This document shows, piece by piece, positions 23,862 to 31,474 of a DNA stretch of 35,604 nt (the stretch's first letter is position 1; each line of letters opens with the position of its first letter). The notes below the pieces were generated by a model. The model saw nothing but the letters and a program-made list of their open reading frames with translations, had not been told where the DNA came from and made no database searches. This DNA comes from Kribbella catacumbae DSM 19601 (GTDB lineage: Bacteria > Actinomycetota > Actinomycetes > Propionibacteriales > Kribbellaceae): NCBI RefSeq assembly GCF_000372465.1, contig NZ_AQUZ01000080.1:1-35604 (forward strand). The letters are read 5' to 3'. Both the position numbers and the translations under genes were made by a program.

Positions 23862-26168
23862 ATGAGTGAGGCAGCGGAAGTACTGAAGCGGCTCGCTGCC
23901 GGGCCTGGTCGTTCGGAGCGGCTGACACACGTCGAGTCCGTGCCGCCGCGACTGGGTCAAACGGGTGATTGGCCACGCTGGGCTCCGCCGGAAGTGCTCA
24001 GTCAGTTGGCCGACGCCGGCATCACCGCACCGTGGAGTCACCAGGTCGCCACCGCCGAGGCTGCCTACAGCGGCAAGCACGTAGTCGTCGCAACCGGTAC
24101 TGCGTCCGGCAAGTCGCTCGGCTACCTGTTGCCGGCCTTCGCCACGTTGAGCATCGCCCACGCGGCGTCACCGCATCGGCGTACGGCGTCTGTTCTGTAC
24201 TTGTCTCCGACCAAAGCGCTGGCCCACGACCAGTTGCGGGCAGTGTCGGCGTACACGGTGCCGGGGTTGCGCGCCACGACGCTCGACGGCGACTCGGAGC
24301 GGACCGAGCGGGACTGGGCTCGCGACCACGCCACCTATGTCTTGAGTAACCCGGACATGCTGCACAGGTCCGTCCTGCCGAACCACCAGCGCTGGGCCAG
24401 GTTCCTGGGCTCTCTGCAGTACGTGGTGGTTGACGAATGCCACCACTACCGAGGCGTGTTCGGTGCACACGTCGCAGGCGTACTGCGTCGGCTGCGGCGC
24501 ATCTGCGCGCAGTACGGGGCGCATCCGATCTTCGTGTGCGCTTCGGCCACCGTGGCGGAGCCTGCTGTCTCCGGGGAGCGCCTGACCGGCCTGCCGATGG
24601 TGGAGGTCGTGCAGGACGGTTCACCCCGCGGCGGCATCTCCTTCGGCCTCTGGGAGCCTCCCCTCACCTCCCTCCGCGGCGAAAACGGAGCCCCGGTACG
24701 CCGGTCCGCTCCGGCTGAGGTTGCCGAGCTGCTGACCGACCTGGTCGTGTCGGGTGTCAGGACCGTGGCGTTCGTCAGATCGCGGCGTGGAGCCGAGTCA
24801 GTCGCGATGACGGCCCGGGAGAATCTCGCGGAGGTCGACCCGGCTTTGAGCGAGCAGGTGTCGGCGTACCGGGCCGGCTATCTGCCCGAGGAGCGGCGGC
24901 GACTCGAGCGCATGCTGCAGAGCGGCGAGCTGACCGGAGTGGCCGCGACCAATGCGTTGGAGCTGGGCATAGATATAGCCGGGCTGGACGCAGTACTACT
25001 GTCCGGCTGGCCTGGTACTCGCGCCTCGCTCTGGCAGCAGGCTGGACGTGCCGGGCGATCAGGTGGCGACGCGCTGGCTCTCCTTGTGGCTCGTGACGAT
25101 CCGCTCGACACCTATCTGGTTCGTCACCCGGCAGCGATCTTCGGGCGGCCGGTCGAGGCGACTGTGTTCAACCCGGAGAACCCCTACGTGCTCGGTCCGC
25201 AGCTCTGCGCCGCCGCCCAGGAGCTGCCGCTGACTCCGGACGACTACGACATCTTCGGCGCCACCACCGCGACCGTCATCAAGCAGCTCGTCAAGCAGGG
25301 TCTGCTCAGGGAGCGGCCGCACGGATGGTTCTGGACTCGGCGCGACCGGGCGGTCGACGCGATCGACATCCGCTCGGCCGGCGGCAAGACCGTGCAGATC
25401 GTGGAGGACCAGACCGGGCGGCTGCTCGGCACTGTCGACGGCGGCTCGGCACACGCCAGCGTGCATGCCGGCGCGGTCTACGTGCACGCAGGCGAGTCGT
25501 ACCTGGTCCGCACGCTGGATCTGGAGAACCACGCGGCGATCGTCGAGCCGGCCTCGCCGGACTACACCACCTTCGCGCGGGACGTCACCGAGATCAGCAT
25601 CCTGGCCACCGAGGACACCAGCCAGTGGGGTGCGGCCGAGTTGTCCCGCGGCTGGGTCCAGGTGACCAACCAGGTGATCTCGTTCCAGCGCAAACAGCTC
25701 GTCACCGGTGACGTGCTCGACGAGCAGCCGCTGGATCTGCCCGAGCGCACCCTGCGTACCAAGGCGGTCTGGTGGACCATGCCCGCCACCCTGGTCGCCG
25801 AGCTCCGGCTGAGCGACGTACCGGGGGCTGCTCATGCGGCCGAGCACGCCTCGATCGGGCTGCTCCCACTGTTCGCCACCTGCGACCGGTGGGACATCGG
25901 CGGCGTCTCCACCGCCAAGCACGCCGACACCGGCCGGCTCACCGTCTTCGTGTACGACGGACACCCGGGCGGGGCCGGCTTCGCCGAACACGGGTACGCC
26001 GCCGCGCGCGAGTGGTTGACCGCGACACGGGAGGCGATTGCACACTGTGAGTGTGCCGACGGGTGCCCGTCGTGCGTACAGTCACCCAAATGTGGGAACG
26101 GGAACAACCCACTCGACAAAGGCGGCGCGGTGGCGCTGCTTACCGCACTTCTCGGTAGTGAGGCCTGA
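23862..26168 (+). CDS. Superfamily 2 DEAD/DEAH helicase with DUF1998 C-terminus (MrfA/SftH/Hrq1-like)
   Basis: A 768-residue ATP-dependent 3'-5' DNA helicase. Motif I is ATGTASGKS (77-85), motif II is DECH (191-194), and the second RecA-like domain has TNALELGIDIAGLD and a QQAGRAGR motif VI. The C-terminal DUF1998 region ends in a Cys cluster, C729, C731, C735, C738 and C744 (HCECADGCPSC then KCG), which in Bacillus MrfA binds zinc. MrfA acts in repair of mitomycin-C adducts and SftH is the mycobacterial relative, so a repair role is likely. The ATG at 23862 has only a weak AGGG upstream. It is divergent from bldG, as in Streptomyces from memory. Confidence 0.93.
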   Translation: MSEAAEVLKRLAAGPGRSERLTHVESVPPRLGQTGDWPRWAPPEVLSQLADAGITAPWSHQVATAEAAYSGKHVVVATGTASGKSLGYLLPAFATLSIAHAASPHRRTASVLYLSPTKALAHDQLRAVSAYTVPGLRATTLDGDSERTERDWARDHATYVLSNPDMLHRSVLPNHQRWARFLGSLQYVVVDECHHYRGVFGAHVAGVLRRLRRICAQYGAHPIFVCASATVAEPAVSGERLTGLPMVEVVQDGSPRGGISFGLWEPPLTSLRGENGAPVRRSAPAEVAELLTDLVVSGVRTVAFVRSRRGAESVAMTARENLAEVDPALSEQVSAYRAGYLPEERRRLERMLQSGELTGVAATNALELGIDIAGLDAVLLSGWPGTRASLWQQAGRAGRSGGDALALLVARDDPLDTYLVRHPAAIFGRPVEATVFNPENPYVLGPQLCAAAQELPLTPDDYDIFGATTATVIKQLVKQGLLRERPHGWFWTRRDRAVDAIDIRSAGGKTVQIVEDQTGRLLGTVDGGSAHASVHAGAVYVHAGESYLVRTLDLENHAAIVEPASPDYTTFARDVTEISILATEDTSQWGAAELSRGWVQVTNQVISFQRKQLVTGDVLDEQPLDLPERTLRTKAVWWTMPATLVAELRLSDVPGAAHAAEHASIGLLPLFATCDRWDIGGVSTAKHADTGRLTVFVYDGHPGGAGFAEHGYAAAREWLTATREAIAHCECADGCPSCVQSPKCGNGNNPLDKGGAVALLTALLGSEA

Positions 26169-26210
26169 ACTGTCCAGCACCAGGCTGCTGGAAGAAAGGC
26201 AGCGGTCATC

Positions 26211-26615
26211 ATGCTGGCTCTCGGAATCGTCCTGATCGTCCTTGCCGTCCTCTTCGCTCTGGGCGTCTCGGTCTCCTCCGGCGACTCGACCACGATGTCG
26301 GTGTTCGGCGTCGACTTCGGCCTGTCGGTCCCCACCCTGTTCTTTATCGGCGTCCTCGCCGGGATCGCTGTCACCCTCGGCCTGTGGCTGACGAAGAAGG
26401 GACTCGGGCGCGACTTCCGTCGCCGCAAGGAGGTCAGAGAGCTCCGCCAGAAGGTGGCCGGCGCTCCGGGTGAGCTCGAAGGCGACCGTTCGGACGTGGA
26501 CGTGGACGAGACCGATGCCGACAGCCGGACCGTCGACCTCTCGGCCGGTGACCGGCTGGCGGACGAACAGCACACTGTTGCCGATGGCACCGATTCGCCG
26601 AAGCAGCCGCACTGA
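26211..26615 (+). CDS. Small two-helix membrane protein with charged C-terminal tail
   Basis: A 134-residue protein. Two hydrophobic helices (about 2-20 and 40-62) enclose a short Ser/Thr/Gly-rich loop, then a basic stretch (KKGLGRDFRRRKE) marks the cytosolic side. A coiled region and an acidic, probably disordered tail (DVDVDETDAD) follow. The layout is like LapA-type small membrane proteins, but I do not recognise a specific family. It starts 42 bases after the helicase stop and may share its transcript. AAAGG lies upstream of the ATG at a longish spacing. Confidence 0.75.
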   Translation: MLALGIVLIVLAVLFALGVSVSSGDSTTMSVFGVDFGLSVPTLFFIGVLAGIAVTLGLWLTKKGLGRDFRRRKEVRELRQKVAGAPGELEGDRSDVDVDETDADSRTVDLSAGDRLADEQHTVADGTDSPKQPH

Positions 26616-26987
26616 ACGATCCTCAGTTGCGATACATCTCGATCCGGGTACAGCCGCCGCTCAGCCGTGGCACGGCCAGCACGCAGCCGGATATCGATGC
26701 CTTGCGCAACAATATTCCCTTGGCAGTTAGTTGCCATTGGCATCAAGTTCCCCCGATTCTGGATAACCACCGCCGACGCAGGTGTGCATTACTGGTCGTG
26801 GCGTCAACGTCGCGTTGAGTCACCGTCGGCCGTTCCGGGCCACACCGCCTCCTCACGGGGGATCGACCCGCATCCTTCGTCCCCCACAGGGACATCGTCG
26901 CGGTTCCCGGAAATACCCGCGGTCCACTCTCGCCTCGGGGTCCCGACGACCTGACGCCGCGAGATGGCACGACCTCTGGAGGTTGTC
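26616..26987 (+). promoter_or_regulatory. Long leader with promoter candidate and alternating half-sites
   Basis: The best promoter match is TTGGCA (26737-26742), 17 bases, TGGATA (26760-26765), giving an untranslated leader of about 215 bases. Overlapping the -35 are alternating half-sites TGGCA (26721-26725), TGCCA (26732-26736) and TGGCA (26738-26742), a possible operator. This stretch around 26700-26770 is clearly less GC-rich than its surroundings. No known riboswitch motif was recognised in the leader. Confidence 0.4.
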
Positions 26988-27749
26988 TTGATCATCCGTA
27001 GATTGTTGAGTCGCACCGGCGTGGCAGTCCTCGCCGTCAGCGTCGCCCTGGCCACCGCGGTACCAGCTCAGGCGGCAGCCCCGGCACCGGAGGACCCACC
27101 CGGCGTCGACGTCGGCGTAGTGCGGCAGATCGCGAACCGTGCGGACACGCGGTACTGCCTCACCTTCGTCACCGCCGACAAGGTCCCGATGGCGGTGATG
27201 ATGGCCTGCGCTCCCGGCAAGGAGGGCAAGACCCAGGAATGGGTGCTCACCGACAAGGGCCAGCTGCAGGTCGCGATGAGCAAGAGCGTCGGTGGCGCCC
27301 TGGCTCGGACCGGCGCCTGCCTGGACACCGGTGCGGACCTGACAGCCACGCCGAAGAACGCACCGGTCCTGGTGCTGCCTTGCCGTGACGGCGACGGACA
27401 GAAGTGGAACTACGACGAGTCCTCCGGGTCCTTCGTCAACGCGGCGAACGGGATGGCACTCAGCTCGCTGCTCGGCAAGGGCAAGGCGAAGCAGGCTCAG
27501 CCGACCGGTAACCAGCCGGCCAGCGGGGCCGGCTACCAGGGCTGGAGCGCGCTGCCGCTGCCGGGCCTGGACATCCTCGGCGCGATCCTGGCACTCGTGA
27601 ACGCACTACTGGCATCGCTGGGCCTGGCCCTGCCACTGCCGATCGCGAACGCCGCGTCGAGCCTGTTCGACCTGGTCCGGGCGAAGACCCCGGTACCGGC
27701 CCAGATGACGACGCTGCCGAAGCAGATGATGCAGCTCGCTCAGCGCTGA
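26988..27749 (+). CDS. Secreted protein with Cys-containing, ricin-like QxW features
   Basis: A 253-residue exported protein. The signal peptide runs from IIRRLLSRTG through a hydrophobic core to an AxA site near PAQAAAP. The mature part has four Cys (in RYCLTF, MACAPG, GACLD, LPCRDG) and QEW/QKW elements that suggest a single beta-trefoil-like carbohydrate-binding lobe. After about residue 170 comes a hydrophobic region (LPLPGLDILGAILALVNALL) and a second one, so the protein may be membrane-associated. The start is read as TTG 26988, five bases after a perfect GGAGG; an in-frame ATG at 26964 lacks a site. No enzymatic motif is seen. A strong terminator follows. Confidence 0.8.
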   Translation: MIIRRLLSRTGVAVLAVSVALATAVPAQAAAPAPEDPPGVDVGVVRQIANRADTRYCLTFVTADKVPMAVMMACAPGKEGKTQEWVLTDKGQLQVAMSKSVGGALARTGACLDTGADLTATPKNAPVLVLPCRDGDGQKWNYDESSGSFVNAANGMALSSLLGKGKAKQAQPTGNQPASGAGYQGWSALPLPGLDILGAILALVNALLASLGLALPLPIANAASSLFDLVRAKTPVPAQMTTLPKQMMQLAQR

Positions 27750-27776
27750 GCCAGGAGGATCCAGCCACACAGAGGA

Positions 27777-27818
27777 GGGCCGGCCCCGACGCGATGTCGG
27801 GGCCGGCCCCTTCCTTTC
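27777..27818 (+). terminator. Strong, probably bidirectional terminator
   Basis: Arms 27777-27790 and 27796-27809 form a perfect 14-bp GC-rich stem with a 5-base loop, then TTCCTTTC on the plus strand. It ends the secreted-protein gene and could also stop leftward transcription from the small peptide gene. Confidence 0.85.
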
Positions 27819-27901
27819 GGTTCATGAACTCGATGGGACTGATTTCCGGAACGGTGGGCGATCCGCTGCTTGCGCGTCAGCGGAGCGGCCCGGTCAGTGG
27901 A

Positions 27902-27967
27902 TCACCACCAACAGTGGCAATGCCAGTGGCAGTAGCCGAGAAGGTCGTGGAGAAGTCCGAGCAGCAT
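27902..27967 (-). CDS. 21-residue Cys/His/Trp-rich small peptide
   Basis: A short frame with an ATG at 27967 and TGA at 27902. The first twelve residues are Leu-rich with one His and Asp (amphipathic-helix-like); the last nine are CHWHCHCWW: three Cys, three His and three Trp. A perfect GGAGG (27976-27980) lies eight bases before the ATG, and a good promoter (28030-28058) lies upstream. No gene lies downstream on this strand before the terminator at 27777-27818, so it is not a leader peptide of a visible operon. It could bind metal or heme, or be a modified-peptide precursor. It is divergent from the ABC operon. No known family is recognised; the reality of the gene rests on promoter, ribosome site and composition. 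Confidence 0.65.
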   Translation of the reverse strand: MLLGLLHDLLGYCHWHCHCWW

Positions 27968-28029
27968 GTCCGTCACCTCCGATCCAGTGATCCGATCGGC
28001 ACTGACGCTACTCGCGACCTCACGATCTG

Positions 28030-28058
28030 TATCTAGCCCGCTACTCTTTGTGATGCAA
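28030..28058 (-). promoter_or_regulatory. Promoter of the small peptide gene
   Basis: On the minus strand TTGCAT (28053-28058), exactly 17 bases, then TAGATA (28030-28035): a good match to a housekeeping sigma promoter of actinobacteria. Transcription would start about 55 bases before the peptide ATG. Confidence 0.6.
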
Positions 28059-28145
28059 CCGCGAGCGAGCTTTAACTCTTCCGCAATGCTTGCCGCCTGG
28101 ATCCGATTTGACGCCTGCCGATGGTTTCGGGAGGTAGCCGAGGGC

Positions 28146-28174
28146 AACATTTGACGTTGGAAATTAACAATGTT
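28146..28174. promoter_or_regulatory. AT-rich dyad upstream of the sugar ABC operon
   Basis: AACATT and AATGTT are exact complements 17 bases apart, within an unusually AT-rich stretch that also contains TTGACG (possible -35). It lies about 95-120 bp before the lipoprotein gene and is the best operator candidate for the operon. No regulator gene is adjacent. Confidence 0.35.
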
Positions 28175-28267
28175 TTCCTCTGTGCCGTTCAAAAGTCTTC
28201 ACAAAGTTCCCGTCGAGTGCCAAGGTGAACCGGCACTGGCTGCACTGACCCTGCAAGGAGCCCCCTG

Positions 28268-29695
28268 ATGCGACGTATTCCGCCCTTGTTCCGGCTGGCT
28301 GTTCTCGGCTCGGCCGCCTCCGTGCTGCTGACCGGCTGCCTCGGCTCGTCGGACTCCGGCAGCGGTGACCAGGACACGAGCCGCAACGCCGACGCCAAGA
28401 AGGTCGAGCTGGTGATCGGCGCCAACTCCGTCAAGGGCGGCAAGAACGCCGCCGGCGCCGAGTTCACCGAGGACGTGCTGATCCCCAAGTTCGTCGAGGC
28501 GCAGAAGGCCAAGGGCGTCGACGTCACCGTGAAGTTCCAGGGTGACGGGTCCGACGACGAGGTCTACAAGCAGAAGCTGGCACTGGGCCTGTCGAACAAG
28601 ACCGGGCCGGACCTGATCAACGTGGACGGCATCTGGGTCGGCGAGTTCGCCCAGGCCGGCTATCTCAAACCACTCTCCGACACGGTCGGCGACGCCGCCA
28701 AGGTCGACGGCTGGGACGGCTGGAAGCAGATCCCCGACTCGGTCCAGCAGCTCGGCATGTTCGACGGCAAGCGGTACGGCGTACCGGGTGGCACCGACGG
28801 CCGGGTGCTCTACTTCAACAAGAAGCTGTTCGCGCAGGCCGGGCTGCCCGCCGACTGGCAGCCCAAGTCGTGGGACGACGTCACCGCGGCCGGTCAGGCG
28901 CTGAAGAAGCTCCCGGGCGTCACCCCGATCCAGATCAACGCCGGTACGGCGATGGGCGAGGCGACCACCATGCAGGGCATCCTGCCGCTCCTGGTGGGCA
29001 CCGGCGCGACCATCAACGCCGACGGCAAGTGGCTGGGCAACACCCCGCAGCTCCGCCAGGTGCTCGACTTCTACAAGTCGATCTACGGCACTGGCCTGGG
29101 CGACCCGGTGCTGCAGCGTGAGGCCAAGGGCCGGGACAAGTCGTTCGCGCAGTTCGCGGCCAACAAGATCGGCATCCTGCTCGAGGGCGACTACTTCTGG
29201 CGCAGCGTGGTGGAGCCGAAGGCCGGCGTCGCCAAGATGGCGGACCGCGACACCGCGGTCGGCTACGCGCTGATCCCGGCGAACAGGCCCGGTGGCGGCG
29301 TCAAGGGTCAGGACTTCGTCTCGATGTCCGGTGGCGGCGCAACGGCGATCAACCCGAACACCAAATTCCCGCAGCAGGCCTGGGAGTTGCTGGAGTTCAT
29401 GAACTCGGCCGAGATGGTCAAGGCCGGGCTCAACGGCGCCGCCAAGATCACCCAGCGCACGGACGTCAACGCCGAGGTACTGGCCGGCGACCCGATGCTG
29501 AACTTCGTGGCGACCAAGGTGCTGCCGCTGACGCAGTACCGGCCGGGGCTGGCGGAGTACCCGAGGGTCTCGGCGGCGCTGCAGCAGGCGACAGCGGACG
29601 TGATCGGTGGCAAGAGCACCGACGCCGCGGCGAAGGGCTACCAGACGGCTGTCGAGGCCGCGGCAGGGAGCAAGGACAAGGTCACCAGCAACTGA
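28268..29695 (+). CDS. Extracellular solute-binding lipoprotein of a carbohydrate ABC importer
   Basis: A 475-residue family 1 binding protein. The signal peptide ends in a lipobox LTGC (Cys about 22) with LGSSDSGSG linker, so it is anchored to the membrane by lipid. The body has the two-lobe fold pattern of sugar and glycerol-phosphate binding proteins: VTVKFQGDGSDDEVYKQKL near the N-terminus, RVLYFNKKLFAQAGLP, and the C-terminal FPQQAWELLEFMNS. AAGGAG precedes the ATG by seven bases. It is the first gene of a five-gene operon and delivers substrate to the two permeases downstream. The ligand cannot be named from sequence. Confidence 0.92.
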   Translation: MRRIPPLFRLAVLGSAASVLLTGCLGSSDSGSGDQDTSRNADAKKVELVIGANSVKGGKNAAGAEFTEDVLIPKFVEAQKAKGVDVTVKFQGDGSDDEVYKQKLALGLSNKTGPDLINVDGIWVGEFAQAGYLKPLSDTVGDAAKVDGWDGWKQIPDSVQQLGMFDGKRYGVPGGTDGRVLYFNKKLFAQAGLPADWQPKSWDDVTAAGQALKKLPGVTPIQINAGTAMGEATTMQGILPLLVGTGATINADGKWLGNTPQLRQVLDFYKSIYGTGLGDPVLQREAKGRDKSFAQFAANKIGILLEGDYFWRSVVEPKAGVAKMADRDTAVGYALIPANRPGGGVKGQDFVSMSGGGATAINPNTKFPQQAWELLEFMNSAEMVKAGLNGAAKITQRTDVNAEVLAGDPMLNFVATKVLPLTQYRPGLAEYPRVSAALQQATADVIGGKSTDAAAKGYQTAVEAAAGSKDKVTSN

Positions 29696-30633
29696 TGGCT
29701 ACTCCCCCCGAATCGGTGCCGGTGCCACCCGTGCCGGGTCGCCCGGCACGGGTCCGCGGTCCGGCCCAGGACGTCGCGGGACTCGGCATCGGCCGGGCCG
29801 TCGGCTTCCTGGCGCCGGCGCTGCTGCTGATCGGGGCCTTCCTGGTCTTCCCGGCGATCTGGACGATCTACATCGGCATCACGAACTACCGGCTCACCGG
29901 TGTCGAGGCCGTGTCGCCGTCGATCGTCGGATTGTCGAACTACACCAGGGCCCTCAACGACGCGTTGTTCCACAATGCGCTCTGGCTGACGCTGCTGTTC
30001 GTGCTCGGCTCGGCGATCATCGGGCAGAACATCCTCGGCTTCGCGCTCGCCTGGACGATGCGCCGCGCCCGCCCGGCGGTACGGCGTACCGTCGAGGCTC
30101 TGGTCCTGTTGGCCTGGATCCTGCCGTCGACGGTGGTCGCGTACCTGTGGATCGCGTTCTTCGACCGGGACACCGGCACGCTGAACAGCATCCTCGGGAC
30201 GCAGGGCACGGCCTGGCTGATCGACTACCCGATGGTCTGCCTGGTGCTGTTCAACACGTGGCGCGGTACCGCGTTCTCGATGATGCTCTACTCGTCGGCA
30301 TTGCAAGCTGTGCCGCCGTCCCAGCTGGAGTCGGCGCGGATGGTCGGGGCGTCGGGCTGGCAGACACTGCGGGACATCGTGTTCCCACACATCCGCGGGC
30401 ACGTGCTGACCAACACGCTGCTGATCTCGCTGTGGACCGCGAACGACTTCTCGCCGTTCCTGCTGACCAAGGGCGGACCCAACCACGAGTCGGAGACCGT
30501 GCCGGTCTACATCTACAACGTCGCGCTGCAGGGCGGTGAGCTCGGCTACTCGTCGGCGATCTCGTTCCTGCTGCTGATCGCGAACCTGCTGGTCGCGCTG
30601 CTCTACCTGCGGCTACTGAGGAGGCGCTCGTGA
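29695..30633 (+). CDS. Carbohydrate ABC importer permease (MalF/UgpA type)
   Basis: A 312-residue integral membrane protein with six hydrophobic helices and an N-terminal cytosolic Pro/Arg-rich stretch of about 30 residues. The EAA coupling loop is SQLESARMVGASGWQTLRDIVFP, which docks on the ATPase. Its ATG overlaps the lipoprotein stop (TGATG). It pairs with the next permease to form the pore. Confidence 0.93.
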   Translation: MATPPESVPVPPVPGRPARVRGPAQDVAGLGIGRAVGFLAPALLLIGAFLVFPAIWTIYIGITNYRLTGVEAVSPSIVGLSNYTRALNDALFHNALWLTLLFVLGSAIIGQNILGFALAWTMRRARPAVRRTVEALVLLAWILPSTVVAYLWIAFFDRDTGTLNSILGTQGTAWLIDYPMVCLVLFNTWRGTAFSMMLYSSALQAVPPSQLESARMVGASGWQTLRDIVFPHIRGHVLTNTLLISLWTANDFSPFLLTKGGPNHESETVPVYIYNVALQGGELGYSSAISFLLLIANLLVALLYLRLLRRRS

Positions 30634-31451
30634 CTCCCGCCTTCGTAGTACGCCGGATCGGCTTCTACACGGTGATCTGTGCGATCACGCTGTTCTTCGC
30701 AGTACCGATGCTGTGGATCGCATCGGCGCCCTTCGACGCTTCTCCCGGTCTCGGCGTGCGGTGGCCCGACTGGACGCTGGAGAACTTCCGCAAGACGCTG
30801 TCGCATCCGTATGCGCTGCACTCGATGGTCAACTCGCTGCTGATCTGCATCACCACCGCGGTCGCCGTGACGGCCTTCGCCGCACTCGCCAGCTATGCGC
30901 TGTCGCGGGTGCGGATCCCCGGCCGGGACGCCTTGCTGTACGGGCTTCTGCTGTTGTCGTCGGTGGTCACCGGTACCGCGGCGATGGTGCCGATCTTCGT
31001 GATGATGTTCCAGCTCGGGCTGATCGACTCGCGGTTCGGCGTCGCGCTGGTGATGACCGGCGGATTGTTGCCAGCAGCAATCTTCATCCTGAAGGACTTC
31101 GTCGACGCGGTCCCGAAGTCGTACGAGGAATCGGCGCGGGTCTTCGGCGCCTCGACCCTGCAGATCCTGCGGGATGTCGTCCTACCGGTCGCGCGGCCCG
31201 GGCTGGCGACCATCCTGGTCTGGGCGTTCGTGAACTCGTGGGGCAACTTCCTGGTGCCCTTCCTGCTGATCCGGTCGATCGACAAGCAGCCGGGCGCCGT
31301 CCTGCTGCAGACCTTCACCGACGAGGGCGGCAGCGCCAACCTCTCGGTGATCCCGGTCTTCTCACTGCTGTTCTCGATTCCGGTCGTCGTGCTTTATCTG
31401 CTGGTGAACTCGCGGTACGGATTTCGCTTTCACGGAGGAATCAAAAGTTGA
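30630..31451 (+). CDS. Carbohydrate ABC importer permease (MalG/UgpE type)
   Basis: A 273-residue membrane protein with six helices. The EAA loop is SYEESARVFGASTLQILRDVVLP. The GTG start overlaps the previous stop by four bases (GTGA). The protein ends FHGGIKS; remarkably, the same six residues HGGIKS plus stop are encoded a second time 23 bases further on in another frame, just before the ATPase start. It is the second half of the importer pore. Confidence 0.93.
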   Translation: MTPAFVVRRIGFYTVICAITLFFAVPMLWIASAPFDASPGLGVRWPDWTLENFRKTLSHPYALHSMVNSLLICITTAVAVTAFAALASYALSRVRIPGRDALLYGLLLLSSVVTGTAAMVPIFVMMFQLGLIDSRFGVALVMTGGLLPAAIFILKDFVDAVPKSYEESARVFGASTLQILRDVVLPVARPGLATILVWAFVNSWGNFLVPFLLIRSIDKQPGAVLLQTFTDEGGSANLSVIPVFSLLFSIPVVVLYLLVNSRYGFRFHGGIKS

Positions 31452-31474
31452 GTCATGGAGGGATCAAGAGCTGA
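31431..31474 (+). repeat. Tandem 23-bp duplication of the permease 3' end
   Basis: 31431-31451 and 31454-31474 both encode HGGIKS and a stop. They differ at four of 21 positions, all at synonymous third bases (CAC/CAT, GGA/GGG, AAA/AAG, AGT/AGC). The copies are 23 bases apart, so the second is out of frame with the permease. Its TGA overlaps the ATPase ATG (TGATG), and its GGAGGG may serve as part of the ribosome-binding region. Confidence 0.85.

Noticed and set aside
26766..26987. Riboswitch (for example c-di-AMP) in the leader of the secreted protein gene
   Set aside because: The long leader prompted a look, but no conserved core motif of a known class could be identified.
27902..27967. 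Small peptide as a Trp or Cys attenuation leader
   Set aside because: No biosynthetic gene lies downstream on the minus strand; a strong terminator and a convergent gene follow.
27902..27967. Small peptide as RiPP precursor for the P450 at 11232-12542
   Set aside because: They are 15 kb apart with many unrelated genes between and no other maturation gene nearby; adjacency in the window is not evidence.
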